From Methanosalsum sp. (GTDB taxonomy: Archaea; Halobacteriota; Methanosarcinia; Methanosarcinales; Methanosarcinaceae): a DNA stretch of 7,989 nucleotides. The stretch covers positions 1 to 7,989 of the forward strand of contig SKZM01000235.1 of assembly GCA_007127385.1 (NCBI GenBank), read 5' to 3'. Positions 1 to 5,120 of this stretch are shown in pieces. The notes beneath the pieces are model-generated. The model did not search any database, was not told where the DNA came from, and saw only the letters and a program-made list of their open reading frames with translations. Both the position numbers and the translations under genes were made by a program. Numbering within the stretch: the first letter of the stretch is position 1; each line of letters begins with the position of its first letter.

Positions 1-2
1 AC

Positions 3-9
3 TTATATA
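3..9 (+). promoter_or_regulatory. TATA box of the Nudix gene
   Basis: The window opens with TTATATA. An archaeal TATA box usually lies about 26 nt before the transcription start, which puts the start near position 32. The ATG at 40 would then have a leader of only a few bases, so the mRNA is probably leaderless or nearly so. No Shine-Dalgarno site is visible before the gene, which agrees. The upstream BRE is outside the window. The call rests on motif and spacing only. Confidence 0.5.
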
Positions 10-39
10 CTTAGCCATTGTATTTAATTTTTGGTTGAT

Positions 40-456
40 ATGACCCCAATCACTCCGAAACTGACCGTAGATGCCGTAATCATCTTAAACAGGAAGATTG
101 TACTTATTAAGAGAAAAAATCCCCCGTTTAAAGATAAATATGCCCTGCCCGGTGGTTTTGTAGAGATCGGAGAGACTGTGGAAGAGGCTGTTGTGCGTGA
201 AGCATTTGAAGAGACCGGACTATGTGTAAGTATCCTTAAATTAATAGGCGTATATTCAGATCCCTCCCGGGATCCCAGAGGTCATACTGTCTCTGTCAGT
301 TATCTCACAGAGGCTGAGGGAATCCCGCAGGCCGGTTCGGATGCAGAAGAGACTGGCCTGTTCAGTATTGATGAATTGCCAGGTATGGCATTTGACCATT
401 CCGGAATAATAGACGACGCAAAGGATGATATCTATGGAATTCTGTCCAAAATGTAA
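40..456 (+). CDS. Nudix hydrolase, ADP-ribose pyrophosphatase-like
   Basis: This 138-residue protein is a single Nudix domain. The Nudix box (GX5EX7REUXEEXGU) is complete at about residues 39-61, with Gly39, Glu45, Arg53-Glu54, Glu57-Glu58 and Gly60; the glutamates bind the divalent metal. The family cleaves nucleoside diphosphates linked to another group. The compact length and the C-terminal FDHSGIIDDA segment resemble archaeal ADP-ribose pyrophosphatases, but substrate cannot be fixed from sequence. I prefer the ATG at 40. An in-frame TTG at 31 would add three residues, but the TATA box at 3-9 predicts transcription starting at about 32, which would leave that TTG out. The 3' end overlaps transcription factor S by 23 nt, so the two are probably cotranscribed and translationally linked. 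Family certain, substrate moderate. Confidence 0.92.
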   Translation: MTPITPKLTVDAVIILNRKIVLIKRKNPPFKDKYALPGGFVEIGETVEEAVVREAFEETGLCVSILKLIGVYSDPSRDPRGHTVSVSYLTEAEGIPQAGSDAEETGLFSIDELPGMAFDHSGIIDDAKDDIYGILSKM

Positions 457-748
457 GAGTATAATGTATCCAAAAGATGGTGTAATGCAATGCAAGAAAT
501 GCGGTTATACAAAGCAGAGCACCACAGATGAGAAAGATCTTATAACAAAGACCGTCCGTGATGAACGTGAAGTTACAGTGCTTGAAGGGGATACTGATAT
601 AGGCCTGCCGACAACGAGTGTCAGGTGCCCGGAATGCGGGAATAATATAGCATACTGGTGGCTCAGGCAACTGCGATCTGCAGATGAATCCGAGACCAGG
701 TTCTTCAAGTGCACAAAGTGTCATTACACATGGAGAGAATATGACTGA
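434..748 (+). CDS. tfs: Transcription factor S (TFIIS/Rpb9-like RNA cleavage factor)
   Basis: A 104-residue, two-zinc-ribbon protein that rescues backtracked archaeal RNA polymerase by stimulating cleavage of the nascent RNA. The N-terminal ribbon has Cys4, Cys7, Cys20 and Cys23. The C-terminal ribbon has Cys65, Cys68, Cys93 and Cys96. Between the last pairs is the TFIIS-type hairpin RSADES with the catalytic acidic pair Asp84-Glu85. That pair marks it as a cleavage-active TFS rather than an inactive paralogue or an Rpb9-like subunit. Length is normal for the family. The ATG at 434 gives the family-typical start MEFCPKC; an in-frame ATG at 425 would add only MIS. The start lies inside the end of the Nudix gene, and only a weak GGATGAT-like element precedes it, so translation may depend on ribosomes finishing the upstream gene. 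Confidence 0.95.
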   Translation: MEFCPKCKSIMYPKDGVMQCKKCGYTKQSTTDEKDLITKTVRDEREVTVLEGDTDIGLPTTSVRCPECGNNIAYWWLRQLRSADESETRFFKCTKCHYTWREYD

Positions 749-758
749 TGGAACCCGT

Positions 759-787
759 ATCACATAAAGAACTTTATATATTGTGAT
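759..787. repeat. Inverted repeat over the PCNA promoter
   Basis: ATCACA at 759-764 is matched by its exact reverse complement TGTGAT at 782-787. Between them lies a second small dyad, TAAAG (765-769) and CTTTA (772-776), two bases apart. The PCNA TATA box sits inside the structure. It could be an operator for a repressor that blocks TBP/TFB, or a hairpin at the end of the tfs transcript. No run of five T follows it, which argues against a classic terminator. The arms are short, so chance is possible. Confidence 0.35.
773..780 (+). promoter_or_regulatory. TATA box of the PCNA-priL unit
   Basis: TTTATATA is preceded by purine-rich sequence (TAAAGAAC) that could act as a BRE. About 26 nt downstream, transcription would start near 803. 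This leaves a leader of about 30 nt that carries the PCNA Shine-Dalgarno site. It is the clearest promoter in the left block and suggests that PCNA and priL can be expressed separately from the Nudix-tfs pair. Confidence 0.6.
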
Positions 788-821
788 CGATACTATCAGG
801 TAAGAATTCAAATTATTTGAC

Positions 822-826
822 GGAGA
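822..826 (+). promoter_or_regulatory. Shine-Dalgarno site of PCNA
   Basis: GGAGA lies 6 nt before the ATG at 833 and matches the archaeal anti-Shine-Dalgarno sequence. It is one of the few convincing ribosome binding sites in the window and fixes the PCNA start. Confidence 0.6.
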
Positions 827-832
827 ATCGGT

Positions 833-1570
833 ATGTTCAAGGCAACAATTGACGCATCTCTTCTGAAGGACTCCATTGAAATACTGTCTGTACTTGTTGA
901 TGAGGCGAGGTTCAGGATATCACCGGATGGGATTTCGGTAAAGGCAGTTGACCCGGCTAATGTAGCTATGGTAAGTTTTAACCTGGAATCCGGGGCATTT
1001 GAGGAATTCGAGGCAACTGAATCTGAGGTAGGTATGGATCTCACCAAGATCAATGATATCATGGGTATGGCTGAGAAAAACGAAACTGTTAAACTGGAAC
1101 TGAGGGAGGATACCCAGAAAATGGAGATCCTCATAGGTGGATTTTCCTATACCCTGTCCCTTCTTGATCCCTCAACCATCCGATCAGAACCACGCATTCC
1201 CCAGCTTGATCTTCCTGCCCAGATCATTCTCAATGGAAATGAGCTTCGAAAGGCTATAAAGGCTGCAGAGAAGATCAGTGATCATATACTTCTGGGAATT
1301 GAGGATGAGATATTCTATATGGAAGCTGAAGGTGATACCGATAAGGTGCGCATTGACATGACCCGTGACCAGCTGATTGATATGAAGGCCGGGGATGCAA
1401 GGTCAATGTTCTCACTGGATTACCTGGGAGATATTGTAAAACCTGCATCCAAGTCCAATGAGGTCGAGATAAATATTGGCCGTGATTTCCCGATAAAGCT
1501 CAATTTTGTTATTGCCAATGGAGGAGGAACTGCCAATTATCTTCTGGCACCAAGGATCGAATCAGACTGA
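833..1570 (+). CDS. pcn: DNA polymerase sliding clamp (PCNA)
   Basis: At 245 residues this is a full-length archaeal PCNA. The protein forms a trimeric ring on DNA and tethers the replicative polymerases, FEN1, ligase and other PIP-box partners. Recognisable family features are the start MFKATIDASLLKDSIEIL, the segment SVKAVDPANVAMVSF at about 36-49, the interdomain connecting loop at about 113-127, and the C-terminal YLLAPRIESD tail (about 236-245) used in partner docking. The protein is strongly acidic overall. The start is supported by GGAGA 6 nt upstream and by a TATA box at 773-780. priL follows after 16 nt, so clamp and primase subunit are probably one transcript. Nothing is truncated or unusual. 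Confidence 0.97.
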   Translation: MFKATIDASLLKDSIEILSVLVDEARFRISPDGISVKAVDPANVAMVSFNLESGAFEEFEATESEVGMDLTKINDIMGMAEKNETVKLELREDTQKMEILIGGFSYTLSLLDPSTIRSEPRIPQLDLPAQIILNGNELRKAIKAAEKISDHILLGIEDEIFYMEAEGDTDKVRIDMTRDQLIDMKAGDARSMFSLDYLGDIVKPASKSNEVEINIGRDFPIKLNFVIANGGGTANYLLAPRIESD

Positions 1571-1586
1571 CTGAGATGTATTCTAC

Positions 1587-2624
1587 ATGGATAAAAACAA
1601 CCTGGCACTCTTTCCATTCATATCTCCGGCATCAGAATATGTCAATGAACTGGGATTGTCAGTGGACAGGTTGATGGAGTCCAGGGCGCTTGAATCGGCA
1701 AGACTGAGAGGCAGGGATCGTGTACTTCAGGCACTGGACGGTAAAATAGAAAAACCGTCCCCTGAAAGCCTGGACGACAGTTCTCTTGTAATTGAACTGC
1801 TCTCATATCCCTTTGCCAGAATACTGGTATCCTGTATAAAGGATGATTTCCTTATACGCAGGTATGCTCTCAAGGAAGCTGAAGCCTCTTTTCTTCTTCT
1901 AAACAGCCAGAATCCTGATTTTCTGCTGGATTTTGCCAGGGAATTTGATATAGGTGCAGAGTTTACCTCCTCCGGTTTTATTCTCCATTTCACTGATTAT
2001 ATCAGTCTTGCCAGTACAATGAAGGACCTTGAGTGGAAACTGGTTAATCGGAAGCTGAAAAGGGGTTTTGTACCCCTCTCCCATCGTGAATTTGCTCGAT
2101 TGCTGCAGGAGGCGGTAAAATCAAGGATCCAGCATTCACTGCCTGCAGATGTACCCGAGGGGATGTGTCAGGCCTGTGAACAGTATCTGCCTGAGATCCT
2201 GGAAGCCCTGGATGAGCGCAAAAAACATTTCGGAGCAGCAGGTATTTCAGGTGAGGTTGATTCTGATTCATTTCCACCCTGTATCAACTATGCAATATCC
2301 CAGGTCCGGTCAGGAGCGAACCTGGCCCATTCAATGAGATTTGCAATGACTTCGTTTCTGCTGAATGTGGGAATGTCGGTGGATGAGGTTGTTAATATGT
2401 TCAATATATCCCCTGATTTTGATGTAGAGAAGACCCGTTACCAGATAGAGCATATTGCAGGTTCCACAGGGACCATGTACAAGCCTCCTTCGTGCAGTAC
2501 AATGAAAACATATGGTAACTGCTATGGGGCAGATAATATCTGTGAATCGATCAGCCATCCCCTTGGCTACTATGAACGCAAGAAGTGGCTGCTGGATAAA
2601 AACAGGGATGTGCAGGATAAATGA
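1587..2624 (+). CDS. priL: DNA primase large subunit PriL (iron-sulfur)
   Basis: A 345-residue regulatory subunit of the archaeal/eukaryotic-type DNA primase. It pairs with catalytic PriS (not in this window) to make primers for replication. The N-terminal part is helical. The C-terminal domain carries the four conserved cysteines that bind a [4Fe-4S] cluster: Cys232 (FPPCINY), Cys303 (PPSC), Cys312 (YGNC) and Cys319 (NICES). The order and surroundings match the p58/PriL family. Cys194 and Cys197 form an extra CxxC pair in the linker; I cannot say whether it has a role. GAGATG at 1573-1578 is a plausible weak Shine-Dalgarno site 8 nt before the ATG. The gene lies 16 nt after PCNA. Its TGA directly abuts the stop of the convergent cbiA gene. 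Confidence 0.95.
   Translation: MDKNNLALFPFISPASEYVNELGLSVDRLMESRALESARLRGRDRVLQALDGKIEKPSPESLDDSSLVIELLSYPFARILVSCIKDDFLIRRYALKEAEASFLLLNSQNPDFLLDFAREFDIGAEFTSSGFILHFTDYISLASTMKDLEWKLVNRKLKRGFVPLSHREFARLLQEAVKSRIQHSLPADVPEGMCQACEQYLPEILEALDERKKHFGAAGISGEVDSDSFPPCINYAISQVRSGANLAHSMRFAMTSFLLNVGMSVDEVVNMFNISPDFDVEKTRYQIEHIAGSTGTMYKPPSCSTMKTYGNCYGADNICESISHPLGYYERKKWLLDKNRDVQDK
2598..2602 (-). terminator. Possible T-run terminator for cbiA/cfbB
   Basis: On the - strand a run of five T lies about 25 nt past the cbiA stop codon, inside the 3' end of priL. Archaeal termination often occurs at short T runs without a hairpin. Because there is no intergenic space, termination must occur inside priL or read through as antisense RNA. 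Weak support only. Confidence 0.25.
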
Positions 2625-3941
2625 TCATTTGCGGCTGTATTCCCTGCACTGCTTAACAAAACTGCCTGCCGGGAATGTTGCCGGATGGGCGTGCATGTAA
2701 CTTGCCAGAGAGCTGTGTTCTGTAATCCCGTCCCTGCCATCCTGTATTCCTTTCCCGCGTATCATCTCATATATAAGCCTGCAGTCCCTGTCACATTCTG
2801 TGACCGAGTAATGGAATTCATGGCCCAGGATGGTTGTGTCCATGTATCTTCCCTTTGCCCTGGCCCTGGTATACCCAAGTGCCTGCAGTTTCTTTGTCAT
2901 TCTCACATCTGCAGGGAATACATCTGCCATCCTGTACTTTGTATCACCGTCCTCATACGAGCTGCACAGATAGAGCAATCCTCCGCATTCACCATATATC
3001 GGCACCCCGTCCGAGGCCAGGCCTGAGAGAGCACGTGTGGTCTCTGACTTTTCCAGTTCACCAAGGTGGAGTTCAGGGTACCCTCCTCCAAAATAGATCC
3101 CATCAACATCAGGAACCTCGCCTGCAAGGGGACTGAAGAACCGGATCTCTGCACCATTTCTTCTAAAAGCATCGAACATGTCCTGGTAATAGAAACAGAA
3201 GGCACTGTCCATGGCAACACCGATAGTTAGGTCGGGTTCCGGGTCAGGTATGTCGGCTTCAGGTTCATAGTCAGGGGCAGTATCTGCGATCTCTGTGAGT
3301 GTATCCAGGTCGATATTCTCCTCGATAAAGGCCGCAAGTTCGTCAATATTGTGCTCTTTCTCTGAAGCCATGTGAAGTCCCAGGTGGCGGGATGGTACTG
3401 TAATGTCCTGGTTTCTTGGAAGTGCGCCTACAACAGGAACGTCCTCCATCACATCCTTTATCATCTGGGCATGCCTTGGACTTCCCACACGGTTGAGTAT
3501 CACACCTGCAACCCGCACACCGGGATCATAGTTCATGTATCCGTGTGCAAGGGCTGCGGCACTGCGGGACATTCCATGCACATTGATCACAAGTATCACC
3601 GGCAGGTCAAGTGATTTGGCTACATGGGCAGAACTTGCAATCTCAGTGGATTGCATACCATCAAAGAGACCCATGACACCTTCAACAACTGATATATCGT
3701 GTCCCTGGGATGTCCTGGCAAAAGTAGTTCGGACCCCGTCAACACCCATCATATACGTATCCAGGTTATGGGATGGCTGACTGCAGATAACACTGTGGTG
3801 TGTCGGATCTATATAATCAGGTCCCACCTTGTACGGCTTGACCTTCTGCCCGCGTTTTGTAAGGGCTGCCATTATTCCCATGGCTACCGTTGTCTTACCG
3901 ACTCCACTGTGTGTTCCTGCGATAAGTAATGCTCTTGTCAT
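2625..3941 (-). CDS. cbiA/cfbB: Cobyrinate / Ni-sirohydrochlorin a,c-diamide synthase
   Basis: A 438-residue glutamine-dependent amidotransferase. Enzymes of this family amidate the a and c acetate side chains of cobyrinate (B12 synthesis) or of Ni-sirohydrochlorin (coenzyme F430 synthesis). The N-terminal dethiobiotin-synthetase-like ATPase domain has a P-loop, GTHSGVGKTT, at residues 9-18, then KVGPDYIDP (38-46) and VVEGVMGLFDG (85-95). The C-terminal class I glutaminase domain begins at about 238 and has FGGGYPE (284-290), the nucleophile Cys319 in YGECGG, GHEFHYS (373-379) and the terminal SYMHAHP (414-420) with conserved histidines. An acidic linker (about 220-238) joins the domains. None of cfbA, cfbC, cfbD or cfbE is adjacent, so the sequence does not settle B12 versus F430 use; one enzyme could serve both. 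It is divergent from moaA, and the mRNA is probably leaderless. Confidence 0.93.
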   Translation of the reverse strand: MTRALLIAGTHSGVGKTTVAMGIMAALTKRGQKVKPYKVGPDYIDPTHHSVICSQPSHNLDTYMMGVDGVRTTFARTSQGHDISVVEGVMGLFDGMQSTEIASSAHVAKSLDLPVILVINVHGMSRSAAALAHGYMNYDPGVRVAGVILNRVGSPRHAQMIKDVMEDVPVVGALPRNQDITVPSRHLGLHMASEKEHNIDELAAFIEENIDLDTLTEIADTAPDYEPEADIPDPEPDLTIGVAMDSAFCFYYQDMFDAFRRNGAEIRFFSPLAGEVPDVDGIYFGGGYPELHLGELEKSETTRALSGLASDGVPIYGECGGLLYLCSSYEDGDTKYRMADVFPADVRMTKKLQALGYTRARAKGRYMDTTILGHEFHYSVTECDRDCRLIYEMIRGKGIQDGRDGITEHSSLASYMHAHPATFPAGSFVKQCREYSRK

Positions 3942-3958
3942 GATTGGTAATTGGGTTG

Positions 3959-3968
3959 ATTTTATATT
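3959..3968 (-). promoter_or_regulatory. TATA box of cbiA/cfbB
   Basis: Read on the - strand the sequence is AATATAAAAT. Its centre lies about 24 nt before the ATG at 3941, so transcription would start at or within a base or two of the start codon. No Shine-Dalgarno site is seen, which agrees with a leaderless mRNA. Confidence 0.5.
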
Positions 3969-3987
3969 ATAGTATTGCGACTATAAT
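3966..3987. promoter_or_regulatory. Candidate operator in the cbiA-moaA divergent promoter
   Basis: ATTATAGT (3966-3973) and ACTATAAT (3980-3987) form a perfect 8-bp inverted repeat with a 6-nt spacer, ATTGCG. The left arm touches the cbiA TATA box and the right arm overlaps the best moaA TATA candidate. A bound dimer would therefore be expected to affect both genes. Size and symmetry are typical for a dimeric helix-turn-helix regulator. The TTATA-N10-TATAA core has the same outer layout as the bacterial ModE operator as I remember it. Molybdate/tungstate control of moaA would make sense, but this is inference. Confidence 0.5.
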
Positions 3988-3988
3988 C
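3980..3988 (+). promoter_or_regulatory. Candidate TATA box of moaA
   Basis: ACTATAATC lies about 40 nt before the moaA ATG and predicts a transcription start near 4010. The short leader would contain GGTTGAT (4013-4019), a Shine-Dalgarno-like element 5 nt from the start codon. An alternative TATA-like stretch at 3961-3970 would give a leader of about 35 nt. Confidence 0.4.
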
Positions 3989-4024
3989 TGACCCAATGAA
4001 AAATTACTTTCCGGTTGATTATCA

Positions 4025-4942
4025 ATGAATGATCCTGTTACAGCAAGTCCCCTCACGGATCCGTTCGGGCGCAGCATATCAAGCCTGAGAATATCAGTTA
4101 CAGACAGGTGCAACCTGAACTGCATTTACTGCCATCATGAGGGAAATGGCTGTGCACATGCAGAAAATGAAATATCAAAACAGACCATTTTAAATCTTGT
4201 AGGCGCTGCACGCTGTCATGGAGTGAACAAGCTCAAGTTCTCAGGCGGGGAGCCGCTGATGAGATCCGATTTTGTGGATATTATCTCAGAACTGCCCCGG
4301 ATGAAGAACATCTCTGCAACAACAAATGGTATCATGCTGGCAGACCGGGCCCATGACCTGAAGGAATCCGGTCTTGACAGGGTAAATATCAGTCTGGATA
4401 CCCTTGATCCTGAACGGTTCAGGTACATCACAAACGCCAGCAGTCATCTGCTGGGGCGGGTGATGGATGGAATCCATATGGCAGTGGATGCTGACCTTGT
4501 TCCTGTAAAGCTTAACATGGTGCTTCTAAAGGGTCTCAATGACTCTGAGATCGAGGATATGCTGGAACTTGTCCGGGGATACGGTGATGGAGTGGTGCTG
4601 CAGCTTATTGAACTGATGGACTTTAATGGTATTCCTTCATACAGGATCGATGCAGATGCCATTGAACAGTACCTGACATCCAGGGCAGACAGTATAATCA
4701 CCCGGAAGATGCACAGGCGCAAAAAATATCTCATTGATGGTGCAGCCGTTGAATTCGTGCGCCCAATTGACAATTCACAGTTCTGTGCTGCCTGCAACAG
4801 GCTCAGGGTAACCCCCCAGGGAAAGCTCAAACCATGCCTTCTGGTCAGTGATAACCTGGTGGATATTGAGGGGGCTGACTGGCTGCAGATGCATGAACTG
4901 CTCAGGATCGCAGTAAACAGGCGTGTCCCCTTCTGCAGATAA
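4025..4942 (+). CDS. moaA: GTP 3',8-cyclase MoaA (molybdenum cofactor)
   Basis: A 305-residue radical SAM enzyme that catalyses the first step of molybdopterin (or tungstopterin) synthesis, converting GTP to 3',8-cyclo-7,8-dihydro-GTP; MoaC (not in this window) then makes cyclic pyranopterin monophosphate. The radical SAM cluster motif CxxxCxxC is at Cys29, Cys33 and Cys36 in RCNLNCIYC. KFSGGEP (71-77) is the SAM-binding GGEP motif. The second [4Fe-4S] cluster, which binds GTP, uses Cys254, Cys257 and Cys271 in the MoaA-type CX2CX13C pattern, with CNRLRVTPQGKLKPC between. This C-terminal motif separates it from other radical SAM proteins. The C terminus ends VPFCR and lacks the Gly-Gly tail of bacterial and human enzymes. 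The start ATG is preceded by GGTTGAT. A small gene follows closely and is probably cotranscribed. Confidence 0.96.
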   Translation: MNDPVTASPLTDPFGRSISSLRISVTDRCNLNCIYCHHEGNGCAHAENEISKQTILNLVGAARCHGVNKLKFSGGEPLMRSDFVDIISELPRMKNISATTNGIMLADRAHDLKESGLDRVNISLDTLDPERFRYITNASSHLLGRVMDGIHMAVDADLVPVKLNMVLLKGLNDSEIEDMLELVRGYGDGVVLQLIELMDFNGIPSYRIDADAIEQYLTSRADSIITRKMHRRKKYLIDGAAVEFVRPIDNSQFCAACNRLRVTPQGKLKPCLLVSDNLVDIEGADWLQMHELLRIAVNRRVPFCR

Positions 4943-4946
4943 TTTT

Positions 4947-4976
4947 ATGAAAATGGAGTTTTTGAAAATGGAAATT
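4947..4976 (+). repeat. 15-nt tandem near-duplication at a gene start
   Basis: Positions 4947-4961 and 4962-4976 agree at 12 of 15 bases and stay in frame, each five codons. The first reads ATG AAA ATG GAG TTT and the second TTG AAA ATG GAA ATT. The repeat creates three in-frame ATGs at 4947, 4953 and 4968. The GGAG of the first copy can serve as ribosome binding site for the ATG in the second. Confidence 0.55.
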
Positions 4977-5117
4977 GAACTGACAGTAGATGGTAAGGAA
5001 ATAGTTATGAACGATTTTGTACAGAGTATACTCTCGGGTACAATAGCAGGTGCAGTTGAGCAGCTAAACGGCGTTGATGATGAGTGGCAGCAGATAAGTA
5101 TCAGGATAAATAAGTGA
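4968..5117 (+). CDS. Small conserved-looking protein of unknown function
   Basis: A 49-residue protein that I do not recognise as a named family. It starts MEIELTVDGKEIVMNDFVQ, with a short beta hairpin-like opening, continues with a predicted helix (about 15-33, SILSGTIAGAVEQLNG) and ends in an alternating QQISIRINK strand. The beta-alpha-beta pattern and the VDGKEI...NDFVQ...L.GV spacing resemble short archaeal proteins I recall, so it is probably real. I chose the ATG at 4968 because GGAG (4955-4958) precedes it by 9 nt. ATGs at 4947 and 4953 are in frame and would add seven or five residues; a GTG at 4923 overlaps moaA. It lies 25 nt after moaA on the same strand. No cysteines and no membrane segment are seen. 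A role linked to molybdopterin is suggested only by position. Confidence 0.7.
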   Translation: MEIELTVDGKEIVMNDFVQSILSGTIAGAVEQLNGVDDEWQQISIRINK

Positions 5118-5120
5118 TAT

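Larger units (their letters stand above)
3950..3997. repeat. Outer inverted repeat between cbiA and moaA
   Basis: ATTGGGT at 3950-3956 and ACCCAAT at 3991-3997 are exact reverse complements. Allowing one bulged base, the match extends inward to GATT/AATC. The arms bracket the TATA-like elements of both divergent genes and enclose the inner dyad at 3966-3987, although the centres differ by about 3 nt. This fits a second regulator site or a shared control region, but function is inferred. Confidence 0.45.

Noticed and set aside
31..39. TTG at 31 as the Nudix start
   Set aside because: The TATA box at 3-9 predicts transcription starting at about this point, so the ATG at 40 is a better start.
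362..811. 149-codon open frame on the - strand across tfs
   Set aside because: It lies antisense to two well-supported genes, has no recognisable domain and crosses the PCNA promoter; it is a chance frame.
749..832. Small RNA gene in the tfs-pcn gap
   Set aside because: Only short dyads and promoter elements are present; no stable long stem or known RNA motif was recognised.
2685..3136. Overlapping + strand frames inside cbiA/cfbB
   Set aside because: They are rich in His, Cys and Pro, have no family pattern, and lie opposite the conserved glutaminase domain.
4444..4830. 128-codon open frame on the - strand inside moaA
   Set aside because: It is antisense to the conserved MoaA C-terminal cluster region, and the composition looks like a shadow frame.
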